Assembly (NCBI GenBank): GCA_041946685.1
Contig: JBHGAV010000001.1
Span: forward strand, 62,001-126,000
Length of the DNA: 64,000 nt
Reading direction: 5' to 3'
Origin: JBHGAV01 sp041946685
Lineage (GTDB): Bacteria; Acidobacteriota; Terriglobia; Bryobacterales; Bryobacteraceae
Shown here: positions 31,488-39,398 of the stretch, piece by piece
How positions within the stretch are numbered: position 1 is the first letter of the stretch
How the letters are laid out: each line of letters opens with the position of its first letter
Made by a program: the position numbers and the translations under genes
The notes under the pieces: generated by a model
What the model saw: only the letters and a program-made list of their open reading frames with translations
Databases searched by the model: none
What the model was told of the DNA's origin: nothing

Positions 31488-32927
31488 ATGTCGAACCTCC
31501 TCACATCGCTGGCTTCGTCCGCCAACGCCTTGCGGGTGTTCGAGCGCGCGCTGGTAGTCAGCCAAAACAACGTCGCTAACGCTTCCACCCAGGGATACGC
31601 CAAGCAGCGGCTGTCGCTTGAGGCGGCCCAGTTCGACCCGGCTGTCGGTCTGATCGGCGGGCTTCGCGCCGGCGAGGTGTTGACCGCCCGCGATCAATAC
31701 GCCGAGCAGGCCGTACGCAGACAACTGGAGTCCTTGGGTTACCACTCCCAGATGGCCGAAAGCTTGGCTGCCATTGAATCGGTCTTCGACGTCACGGGAG
31801 ATCAGGGGATTGTAGGGGCGCTGAACGAGCTGTTCACCAGCTTCTCGGCGTGGAGCCTCGAGCCGGACAGCAACACGGCCCGCCAAGCCGTCCTCGAAAA
31901 GGCCCAGAGTCTGGCGCAATCCTTTGCACAGGCCAGCACCAGCCTGGAAAGAGCCTTCGTCGATACCGGCAGGCAGATTCGTGAGACGGTGGAACGGGTC
32001 AACCAGATCGGCGCGGAACTGAGGGAGTATAACACCGCGTTGCGTCAAGGGGGGCAGGACGACGCCGGATTGGACACCAAAGTGCAAAACGCTTTGGAGG
32101 AGCTGTCGGAACTGGTCAGTTTCACCACGCTGCGACAGGAAGACGGCTCGGTGACCGTGCTCCTCGGAGGTCAAACGCCCTTGCTGATCGGCGAGCATCT
32201 GTATTCTCTGAGGATCAGCTTCGACACCCCCTCGGATCCCCCCCCTGACTATCCCGGCGCCGCAGCGCCAGCGCGGTTGCTCGGGGGGGATGGGCAGGAA
32301 ATCACGCAGCAAATCTCGGGAGGGCGGCTGGCGGGCTTGATCGACGTTCGAAACACCGTTCTTCCCTCCCTGGCTGGCGACGCGTACCATGTTGGAGATC
32401 TCAACGTGTTGGCCAAGTCCGTGGCCGACCGGATCAACCAGATCCTGGCCGCCGGCAATGTCTCAGATGGGCCGCCGCCCGTGGCGGGGGCCCCTCTGTT
32501 CACCTATGACGCAACCAACGATGCCAGGGCAGCCGCCACCTTCGCCCTCGACCCTGGTATCACAGCGGCCAAGCTGGCCGCGATCAGTCCCGGCCCACCC
32601 TATGTGAGCAACGGAGCCGCGCTGCAACTGGCGAGTCTGGCCAGCCCGCAGGACGAGGCGGACAGGATCGACGGTTTCAGCTATGTCGAGTACTACGGAC
32701 GGATCGCGGGCAACGTCGGCCGGCTTCTCACAGATGCCGAGAATGCCAAGGACTTCAAGACCCAGATGGTGACTCAGGCCAGGAGTCTGCGCACCGAGTT
32801 GTCCGGGGTCTCCCTGGATGAAGAAGCCATCCGGATCGTTGAGTTTCAAAGGGCGTATCAGGCCAACGCCAAGATGATCAGCGTACTGAGCGACTTGACG
32901 GAAATCGCCCTCGGGCTGCTCGGCTGA
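31488..32927 (+). CDS. flgK: Hook-associated protein FlgK (HAP1)
   Basis: FlgK forms the first hook-filament junction layer. The ATG at 31488, with GGAGGG about ten bases upstream, gives 479 residues. The N-terminal rod-type motif (LVVSQNNVANASTQGYAKQR) lies near residues 22-41, and the C-terminal helix is VEFQRAYQANAKMISVLSDL. It starts 5 bases after the FlgN-like gene and precedes flgL. Confidence 0.95.
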   Translation: MSNLLTSLASSANALRVFERALVVSQNNVANASTQGYAKQRLSLEAAQFDPAVGLIGGLRAGEVLTARDQYAEQAVRRQLESLGYHSQMAESLAAIESVFDVTGDQGIVGALNELFTSFSAWSLEPDSNTARQAVLEKAQSLAQSFAQASTSLERAFVDTGRQIRETVERVNQIGAELREYNTALRQGGQDDAGLDTKVQNALEELSELVSFTTLRQEDGSVTVLLGGQTPLLIGEHLYSLRISFDTPSDPPPDYPGAAAPARLLGGDGQEITQQISGGRLAGLIDVRNTVLPSLAGDAYHVGDLNVLAKSVADRINQILAAGNVSDGPPPVAGAPLFTYDATNDARAAATFALDPGITAAKLAAISPGPPYVSNGAALQLASLASPQDEADRIDGFSYVEYYGRIAGNVGRLLTDAENAKDFKTQMVTQARSLRTELSGVSLDEEAIRIVEFQRAYQANAKMISVLSDLTEIALGLLG

Positions 32928-32946
32928 CCCTCTCGGAGGATTGCAT

Positions 32947-33867
32947 ATGATCACCAACCTTGACCCTTCTTCGGAGAGATTCCTACTCGATCTGGCACGC
33001 ATCCAGAAATCCATCGGCACCGCCACCCAGACCATTTCATCGGGCCTTAAAGTCACCAGCCCCTCGGACGCGCCCGACCAGATCAGCGACATCTTGCAGA
33101 TCTATGCCGACATCGAGCGCAACGCGCAGATCCGGACGAATCTGGGCCGCATCAGCGCTGAGGTTCAGACCGCCCAGTCCACACTGGAGACGGCGGCTCG
33201 CCTCGTCGATCGGGCCCGCGTGCTCGCCTCCCAGGGGGCCAGCACCAACCAGACTGCCGAGACGCGCCAGACCCTGGCCACCGAAGTCACGGCGCTGCTC
33301 GAGCAGTTGGTCAACGCCAGCCGGACAATCGTGGAGAACAGGTACATCTTCAGTGGCGACCAGGACCAGGCTCCCCAGTATCAGGTGAATCTGGCGAATC
33401 CCAACGGCGTGGATCGGCTGCTGACCGCCGCCGCCTCGCGACAGGTCCAGCACCCGAGCGGCGTCACATTTACCGTTTCCAGAACCGCGCAGGAGATTTT
33501 TGACAACCGGAACGCTGACGACACGCTGGCCTCGGATAATGTCTTTGCAGCGGTCAACGGCCTCAGACTCGCTCTTGAAGGCAACGATGAGGCAGGGATC
33601 GACGCCGCTCTGGTGGCCCTGAGAAGCGCGGGGACCCATCTCAACGAGGCGCTCAGCTTCTACGGCACAGCACAGAACAAGTTGGACGAGGCGGTTGACT
33701 TCTCAAGCAGACTCGAGCTTCGGCTGAAGACGGAGCTGAGCAACCGCCGCGATGCCGATCTCACGGAGGCCATTCTGGAGTTGGAGCGGAGCAAAACACA
33801 CGAACAGGCGGCGCTGGGCGCCAGAAGCCTCATGCCCCAGACCAGTCTCTTCGATTTCCTCAGCTAG
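32947..33867 (+). CDS. flgL: Hook-associated protein FlgL (HAP3)
   Basis: FlgL forms the second junction layer between hook and filament and resembles flagellin. The 306-residue product has the flagellin-like N-terminal helices (ISSGLKVTSPSDAPDQISDI) and a C-terminal helix with LTEAILELERSKTHEQAALG. The ATG at 32947 has GGAGG (32935-32939) seven bases upstream, better than a TTG at 32941. It ends the flagellar locus. Confidence 0.93.
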   Translation: MITNLDPSSERFLLDLARIQKSIGTATQTISSGLKVTSPSDAPDQISDILQIYADIERNAQIRTNLGRISAEVQTAQSTLETAARLVDRARVLASQGASTNQTAETRQTLATEVTALLEQLVNASRTIVENRYIFSGDQDQAPQYQVNLANPNGVDRLLTAAASRQVQHPSGVTFTVSRTAQEIFDNRNADDTLASDNVFAAVNGLRLALEGNDEAGIDAALVALRSAGTHLNEALSFYGTAQNKLDEAVDFSSRLELRLKTELSNRRDADLTEAILELERSKTHEQAALGARSLMPQTSLFDFLS

Positions 33868-33909
33868 CGGCCGGGCCGGGCCGGCGGACTCCTTGGTAGA
33901 ATTGCGGTC

Positions 33910-34284
33910 ATGATCATTGGAATCGAGCATGTCGCGATCGCATCCCCCGATCCCCGGAAACTCGTTCAGTGGTACGTGGAGAACCTGGGATTCACCGTCA
34001 ACTACGACTCGGGGAGCACGGTGTTCGTCAAGGCGTCCAACGGGTCGATGATCGAGTTCATCAGCTCGGAGGGCGCCCTGGGCGCTGTGACCCTGAAGGA
34101 TCCCGGTCTCCGGCACCTGGCATTGCAGACAAGCGATTTTGACGCCGACTACGCCAGACTCAAGGCCGCGGGCGTCAAATTCGCCGCCGACCCGGTGTAC
34201 GGCACAGGCGTGAAGGTCGTGTTCTTCTCGGACCCCGAGGGGAACTTCCTGCACCTGGTGCAGAGGGAACGGCCGCTTCCATAA
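33910..34284 (+). CDS. VOC-fold (glyoxalase/dioxygenase-like) protein
   Basis: The 124-residue protein has the two beta-alpha-beta-beta-beta modules of the vicinal oxygen chelate superfamily: IIGIEHVAIASPDPRKLVQW at the start and FFSDPEGNFLHLVQRERPLP at the end. The metal ligands are probably His7, the Glu of MIEF, His of RHLAL and Glu of DPEGN. The substrate cannot be predicted. A weak -10 (TAGAAT at 33896) lies just upstream, but no matching -35 is seen. It is convergent with the phosphoribosyltransferase gene. Confidence 0.88.
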   Translation: MIIGIEHVAIASPDPRKLVQWYVENLGFTVNYDSGSTVFVKASNGSMIEFISSEGALGAVTLKDPGLRHLALQTSDFDADYARLKAAGVKFAADPVYGTGVKVVFFSDPEGNFLHLVQRERPLP

Positions 34285-34295
34285 CGCCTGCCACC

Positions 34296-34910
34296 TTAGA
34301 CCCGGATCTTCTCCAGAGGTATGCCCTGTTTGCACAGCAGGCAGGTGGCCGCGTCCTGGGAATAGATGGCCTCCAGCTTGGCCAGGTAGTAGAACGGGAG
34401 CGGGCCGAAGCCGGCATGGCCGGGGGCCGGCTGGTAGATCACGACCGCCACGCCGACTACCTGGGCCCCGCTGGACTCGACCAGCCCCTTCAGCTCCCGG
34501 ATTTTCGAGCCGGTGCGCAGGAGGTCGTCCACAAGCAGCACCCTCTCGCCGGGAGTCTGCTCCAGATACTGGCGGAAACGCATCGGCTCGCCGGCGGCTT
34601 CGCGCTCAGCCCAGTAGACCTGGTGGGCGCGCAGGGCCTCGCACACGCCGTAAGCCACGGGCAGCCCTCCGGTGGCCGGCGCCACCACCGACAGTTCCGG
34701 GATCAAGGCGCGAATCTCCGGGTTGGCGCGCACCAGCCGGCTCAGACCCACGCTCAGAGTCTTGGCGTGCTGGTGGTAGCGCATGGCCAGGGGCACCTGC
34801 AAGTAGTCGTCGGCGTGCAGCCCGCTCGGGTACTCGAAATGACCGCGCCTCAGCGCCCCGGTCTCTCCAAGAAGGGCAACCACTTCTTCCTGCGTCGGTA
34901 CGAGGTGCAT
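34296..34910 (-). CDS. Orotate phosphoribosyltransferase-like enzyme
   Basis: The 204-residue protein belongs to the type I phosphoribosyltransferases. The PRPP-binding motif VLLVDDLLRTGSKI lies near 121-134, preceded by SVVAPATGGLPVAYGVCEAL. The C-terminus (CLLCKQGIPLEKIRV) matches the CxxC tail of bacterial PyrE proteins of the Thermus type. The expected reaction is orotate plus PRPP to OMP in pyrimidine synthesis, but related PRTases with other roles cannot be excluded. It starts 3 bases after the sugar transferase gene, so the two are probably cotranscribed. Confidence 0.8.
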   Translation of the reverse strand: MHLVPTQEEVVALLGETGALRRGHFEYPSGLHADDYLQVPLAMRYHQHAKTLSVGLSRLVRANPEIRALIPELSVVAPATGGLPVAYGVCEALRAHQVYWAEREAAGEPMRFRQYLEQTPGERVLLVDDLLRTGSKIRELKGLVESSGAQVVGVAVVIYQPAPGHAGFGPLPFYYLAKLEAIYSQDAATCLLCKQGIPLEKIRV

Positions 34911-34913
34911 GGC

Positions 34914-36338
34914 TCAATAGGCTCCTTTCCCCGTGACAACCCTCGGAATCGTCTCCAGTAGTATCCTCCAGTCCAGCCCCAGGGACCAGGTGTCGATGTA
35001 CTGCATGTCCAGCTTCATCCAGTCGTCGAACTCCACGTCGTCGCGTCCTGCCAGTGTCCACAGACAGGTGAGCCCCGGGCGCATGCGCAGCCGCCGGCGC
35101 TGCCAGCGCTGGTAACGGTCAACCTCCTCCGCCACCGAGGGACGGGGGCCCACCAGCGACATGTCGCCCTTGAGCACGTTCCACAACTGAGGCAACTCGT
35201 CGATCGAGAACTTGCGCAGGAAGCGCCCAATCGGCGTCACCCGCGGATCATCTTTGAGTTTGAATGCCGTCTTCTTGTCGCTTAGATGCTCCAGGCCGGC
35301 CTTGAGCTGTTCGGCGTCGGCCCTCATGGAGCGGAACTTGTAGAGCACAAATCGCCGCCCATTCAGGCCGCAACGCTCCTGCCGGAAGATCGCCGGCCCC
35401 GGTGACGTTAGCCTGACCGCCACAGCCACGGCCAGCAAGAAGGGCAGCAGGATGATCAAGCCCGCCGCCGACACGACCACGTCGATCAGCCGCTTCAGCA
35501 TCAGGCGGATCTCGTCGTGGGGCGTCGCCGAGAAAGTCAACAGCGGCACCTGTCCCAGCTTCTCCAGATAGATGGAGCTGTTGACATGCGGGAAGAAGTC
35601 CACCACCACCCGGGTTCGCACGCCCTCCTCATCGCACAACAGGAACACCTCCTCCAGTTCCGCAAGCTGCCTGCTGTCCACCGCGAAGAGAACCTCGTCG
35701 ATCACGCGGGCGCTCAACAACCCGGGAAGGTCCGCCAGGGGATGGACCGCGTAAGCCGCCCCGAGCCGGACCTCACGTGGGGCCGGTTCGGACCCATCCT
35801 CGACGAAACCGACCAGACGCACCCCATACCGTGCCGCCGCTTCCAAGTCTCTCCCCAGCCGCCGTGCACGCTCCCCCAGCCCGACGACCAACACATAGTG
35901 CGGCGCGCCGAATCCGCTCTTGACCAGCCAGACCAGTCTTCCCGATGAGAGCCTGAATAGAACCAGCAACGCCAGACTGTAGACCCCGAACAAACCAATG
36001 AAGAACCGGCTCAGGTCCAGGCGCAACGCATACTGAAAGAGGGCCACACCGGCCGTGCCCAGCAGACACTGCCGGAGCGCGTCGCGCAGCATCACACGCG
36101 GATTGCCCGAGTCCAGCCGGTCGTATACCTGGAACCACAGACCCAGACCGAGATACAGGAGAACCGCGATACCCAGCAGGAGAGCCTTCTCCGGGAGTCT
36201 CAGGTAAAACTCCCGTTCGAGGTCGAGATGGAACCTGGTCTGATAGGCTGCCTCGAAAGCGAGGGCCGCGAGCAGAACGTCCGTCAACCCGAACAACAGC
36301 CTTACTTTGCGATGGTGGCGGCTGAACACCTCAGCCAT
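34914..36338 (-). CDS. Polyprenyl-phosphate sugar-1-phosphate transferase
   Basis: This WbaP/WcaJ-type enzyme starts exopolysaccharide or O-antigen repeat synthesis by moving a sugar-1-phosphate to undecaprenyl phosphate. The 474-residue product has four N-terminal membrane helices, a nucleotide-binding-like domain (about 140-270) and a re-entrant helix (VVVSAAGLIILLPFLLAVAV). The catalytic domain contains FRQERCGLNGRRFVLYKFRS, LPQLWNVLKGDMSLVGPRPS and MRPGLTCLWTLAGRD. The sugar cannot be told. No other polysaccharide genes are adjacent, except a possible glycosyltransferase-like membrane protein at 46689. Confidence 0.92.
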   Translation of the reverse strand: MAEVFSRHHRKVRLLFGLTDVLLAALAFEAAYQTRFHLDLEREFYLRLPEKALLLGIAVLLYLGLGLWFQVYDRLDSGNPRVMLRDALRQCLLGTAGVALFQYALRLDLSRFFIGLFGVYSLALLVLFRLSSGRLVWLVKSGFGAPHYVLVVGLGERARRLGRDLEAAARYGVRLVGFVEDGSEPAPREVRLGAAYAVHPLADLPGLLSARVIDEVLFAVDSRQLAELEEVFLLCDEEGVRTRVVVDFFPHVNSSIYLEKLGQVPLLTFSATPHDEIRLMLKRLIDVVVSAAGLIILLPFLLAVAVAVRLTSPGPAIFRQERCGLNGRRFVLYKFRSMRADAEQLKAGLEHLSDKKTAFKLKDDPRVTPIGRFLRKFSIDELPQLWNVLKGDMSLVGPRPSVAEEVDRYQRWQRRRLRMRPGLTCLWTLAGRDDVEFDDWMKLDMQYIDTWSLGLDWRILLETIPRVVTGKGAY

Positions 36339-36357
36339 GAGAATACCAAAGGGCGCC

Positions 36358-36388
36358 AGGCCGGAGCCTCGGCCTCAGGATCTATAAT
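36358..36388 (+). promoter_or_regulatory. Promoter and operator-like dyad upstream of GH67
   Basis: TATAAT at 36383-36388 is a perfect -10 without a good -35. AGGCCG (36358-36363) and CGGCCT (36370-36375) form a perfect 6-bp inverted repeat around six bases, over the place where the -35 should be. Such a layout fits an activator- or repressor-controlled catabolic gene. Confidence 0.4.
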
Positions 36389-36422
36389 CGAAGTGCCTGG
36401 CACGGCAAGTGGAGGGACTCCC

Positions 36423-38936
36423 ATGCGATTTCGCTTCATGTTTCTTGCTGCAGCAACGCTCGCCCTGGCTGCGGCCCTGGCCGCGGAAACCGGATACGAC
36501 GGCTGGCTTCGCTATGCCGAAATCGACGACCCCGGCGTCCGGCAGCGCTACATCGCTCTTCCCGCAACCGTGGTGGTGCTGGGCGACTCTCCCGTGCTGC
36601 GCTCAGCGCAAAGTGAACTGATCCGCGGAGTGCGCGGGATGCTCGGCAAGACCCTCCGGATCGAGCCCCGTCTGCCGCAGGAGAATGCGATCGTCCTGGG
36701 AACACTCGACGCGGTCGGCAGGGCCCTTTCGGAAATCCGCCCCTCCGGGGGATTGACTGCGGAGGGCTACTGGCTGAAGACCGCCACCGCCGGCGGGGCG
36801 CGGCACCTGGTGATCGCGGGGGCCGACGACCGTGGCGTCCTTTACGGAGCCTTCGCGCTGCTCGCCAAGATCGGGCTTCACCAGCCGATCGCTGACCTCG
36901 ATGAGAAGCAGGCGCCGTACGCGCCCGTTCGCTGGGTCAACGAATGGAACAACCTGGATGGCACCATCGAGCGGGGCTACGCGGGCTTGTCGATCTTCTT
37001 CGAGAACAACAACGTGCGGAGCGACCTGGGGCGCGTGCGCGACTACGCCCGCCTGCTCGCTTCCCTGGGCATCAACGGGTGCACGATCAACAACGTCAAC
37101 GCGAATCCCCGCGCGATCACCACCGAGTTCATTCCGCAGCTCGTGCGCGTGGCCGAGGTGTTCCGCCCCTGGGGGGTGCGGCTGAGCCTCTCGCTCGACT
37201 TCAGCAGCCCGAGGAGCATCGGTGGCCTGGACACATTCGACCCTTTGGACCCCCGGGTTATTCAGTGGTGGAAGGACAAGGTGGACGAAATCTACCGCGC
37301 GATCCCCGATTTCGGCGGCTTCGTGATCAAGGCGGACTCGGAGGGACGGCTGGGCCCCTCCGCCTATGGCCGCACGCACGCCGACGCCACCAACGTCGTG
37401 GCCCGCCCGCTGAAGGCCCACGGCGGACTGCTGTTCTACCGGGGATTTGTGTACGACCACAAGATGGATTGGCGCAACCTGAAGAACGACCGCGCCCGTG
37501 CCGCCTACGACAACTTCAAGCCGCTTGATGGCCAGTTCGAGGACAACGCGCTTATCCAGATCAAGAATGGCCCGATCGACTTCCAGGTGCGCGAACCTGC
37601 CTCCCCTCTTTTCGGCGCGCTCGAAAAGACCAGCCAGGCCATCGAGCTCCAGATCACGCAGGAGTACCTCGGCCAGCAGCGCCAGCTCTGCTACCTGGTC
37701 CCGATGTGGAAGGAAACGCTGGACTTCGACCTCCAGGCCAAGGGACCCGGCACACCGGTCAAGGCGCTGGTAGCGGGCAAGGTCTTCGGCCGGCCCACGG
37801 GTGGGTTCGTGGGAGTATCCAACGTCGGCCTGGATGCCAATTGGCTGGGCCACCACTTGGCCATGGCCAATCTCCACGGCTTCGGCCGCCTGGCATGGAA
37901 CCCCGACCTGAGCGCCCGCCAGATCGTGGAGGAGTGGACCCGGCTCACCTTCGGGCACGACAAGAGCGTGGTGGAAACGATTGCCGCCATGCAACTCAGC
38001 TCCTGGAGAACCTACGAAAACTACACCGGGCCGCTGGGCGCGCAGACGCTGACCGACATTGTCGGGCCCCACTACGGCCCCGCCGTGGAGGCTTCCGAGC
38101 GCAACGGCTGGGGACAATGGCATCGCGCGGACGAGAAGGGAATCGGCATGGACCGCACTGTCGCAACCGGCACCGGCTTCATCGGTCAATTCCGGCCGCC
38201 GGTCGCCAGGGTGTACGAGTCCCTCAAGGACTGCCCCGACGAGTTGCTCCTATGGATGCACCACGTGCCCTACACGCATGTACTGCACTCGGGTAAGACC
38301 GTCATCCAGCACATCTACGACACCCACTACCAGGGCGCCGAGGAGGCCGCCGGCTTCGTCCGCCAGTGGAAGTCCCTCAAGGGCCTGGTGGACGAGCAGC
38401 GTTACCGCGAGGTCTTGGCGCGCCTTGAGTACCAGGGGGGCTACGCCGAAGTCTGGCGGGATGCGGTGTGCAACTGGTTCCTGCGCACCTCCGGCATCCC
38501 CGACGAGAAGGGCCGCGCCGGCAAGTTCCCCGGACGGACGGAAGCGGAGTCCATGCAGCTTCAGGGCTACCGGGTGGAGGAGGTCACCCCCTGGGAGGCG
38601 GCATCGGGCAGCAAGGCTGTACGGTGCGCGGCGGCCCCCTGTAGGGTTGTCTTTCGCTACGGCGGCGCGGCGGGCTGGCGCGACCTGGTTGTCCAGTACT
38701 TCGACCAGAACGACGGCGTATCCCGTTTCCGTTTGTTCGTCCAGGGCCAACTCGTTGACGAGTGGGCCGCCGACGACACCCTTCCGACCAGGCGCATCGA
38801 CGCTCATTCGTCGACGCGCCGGGTCGCCAAAGGGCTGGCGCTGCGGCCCGGAGACGAGATACGCATCGAGGGGGTTCCGGACGGCGGAGAGGGCGCGCCC
38901 CTGGACTACGTGGAGATACGCACCAGCGAGCTCTGA
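36423..38936 (+). CDS. Secreted GH67 alpha-glucuronidase
   Basis: It removes 4-O-methyl-glucuronic acid from xylo-oligosaccharides in xylan breakdown. The ATG at 36423 has GGAGGGA upstream and is followed by a signal peptide (MRFRFMFLAAATLALAAALA). The GH67 catalytic core is clear, with the acid/base region KADSEG near 303-308, GPIDFQVREP near 383-392 and ITQEYLGQQRQLC near 411-423. At 837 residues it exceeds the usual 680-730. The last 120 residues (FRYGGAAGWRDLVVQYFDQN) look like an added beta-sandwich. The signal peptide suggests periplasmic action. No xylanase or transporter gene is adjacent. Confidence 0.92.
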   Translation: MRFRFMFLAAATLALAAALAAETGYDGWLRYAEIDDPGVRQRYIALPATVVVLGDSPVLRSAQSELIRGVRGMLGKTLRIEPRLPQENAIVLGTLDAVGRALSEIRPSGGLTAEGYWLKTATAGGARHLVIAGADDRGVLYGAFALLAKIGLHQPIADLDEKQAPYAPVRWVNEWNNLDGTIERGYAGLSIFFENNNVRSDLGRVRDYARLLASLGINGCTINNVNANPRAITTEFIPQLVRVAEVFRPWGVRLSLSLDFSSPRSIGGLDTFDPLDPRVIQWWKDKVDEIYRAIPDFGGFVIKADSEGRLGPSAYGRTHADATNVVARPLKAHGGLLFYRGFVYDHKMDWRNLKNDRARAAYDNFKPLDGQFEDNALIQIKNGPIDFQVREPASPLFGALEKTSQAIELQITQEYLGQQRQLCYLVPMWKETLDFDLQAKGPGTPVKALVAGKVFGRPTGGFVGVSNVGLDANWLGHHLAMANLHGFGRLAWNPDLSARQIVEEWTRLTFGHDKSVVETIAAMQLSSWRTYENYTGPLGAQTLTDIVGPHYGPAVEASERNGWGQWHRADEKGIGMDRTVATGTGFIGQFRPPVARVYESLKDCPDELLLWMHHVPYTHVLHSGKTVIQHIYDTHYQGAEEAAGFVRQWKSLKGLVDEQRYREVLARLEYQGGYAEVWRDAVCNWFLRTSGIPDEKGRAGKFPGRTEAESMQLQGYRVEEVTPWEAASGSKAVRCAAAPCRVVFRYGGAAGWRDLVVQYFDQNDGVSRFRLFVQGQLVDEWAADDTLPTRRIDAHSSTRRVAKGLALRPGDEIRIEGVPDGGEGAPLDYVEIRTSEL

Positions 38937-38987
38937 AACCTGGAACGAGTGGTTTCGACGTTTCCGCGTTATCAGAGAATGAGGTCC

Positions 38988-39016
38988 TTGACTCCTATGG
39001 CGGGAAGGAGCACAAT
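38988..39016 (+). promoter_or_regulatory. Sigma-70-type promoter before the small membrane gene
   Basis: TTGACT (38988-38993), 17 bases and CACAAT (39011-39016) form a good housekeeping promoter with 5/6 and 4/6 matches. The start would be near 39023, about 35 bases before the GTG at 39058. It may also serve the sdh genes. Confidence 0.5.
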
Positions 39017-39057
39017 ACAGTTGCCGTTCGACGTGGAGAGCCGGGCTGGAGGGCGGC

Positions 39058-39249
39058 GTGGGCGATCCGCGGAACATCTGGATACACGTGGCCAACATCG
39101 TGCTGGGTGCGGCTGTGTTGGCTTTCCTGATGGCAACCCTGGTTTCTGTGGCCGTTGAAGTCGCATCACGCCTGAGGCGAAGATTCAGGCTTCGCGCTGA
39201 GCTGGATCGCGACTTGCGGGACTACGCGCAACTGTTCAGCCACAGGTGA
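39058..39249 (+). CDS. Small single-span membrane protein
   Basis: The 63-residue product has one membrane helix (ANIVLGAAVLAFLMATLVSV, residues 12-31) and a strongly basic-acidic tail (RRRFRLRAELDRDLRDYAQL). No family is recognised. It lies between the GH67 gene and sdhA, just behind a good sigma-70-type promoter. GTG is the likely start, with GGAGGG nearby (39049-39054). It might be a small accessory of the respiratory complex, but that is only a guess. Confidence 0.55.
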   Translation: MGDPRNIWIHVANIVLGAAVLAFLMATLVSVAVEVASRLRRRFRLRAELDRDLRDYAQLFSHR

Positions 39250-39316
39250 CGGCAGCTCGACGCCGGCCGCCGGGCCAAAGCCGCGAACAACCGTATCCGC
39301 AGCGGGGCCCGGATCG

Positions 39317-39324
39317 TATACAAT
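39317..39324 (+). promoter_or_regulatory. Possible -10 for sdhA (TATACAAT)
   Basis: TATACAAT includes a good -10 hexamer TACAAT (39319-39324), but the -35 position reads TCCGCA, a weak match. It lies 75 bases before the sdhA ATG in a 149-base gap that also holds the palindrome GGGCTAGCCC (39353-39362). Confidence 0.3.
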
Positions 39325-39398
39325 GTCAGATCTCAGACCGCGAGGGCCGGGCCTGGGCTAGCCCGCAGGCAGGCAGCGTCTGGAGGGGGACGGGAAGC

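Noticed and set aside
36398..36413. TGGCACGGCAAGTGGA resembling a sigma-54 promoter before GH67
   Set aside because: The -12 GC is replaced by GG, and the start would fall inside the gene.
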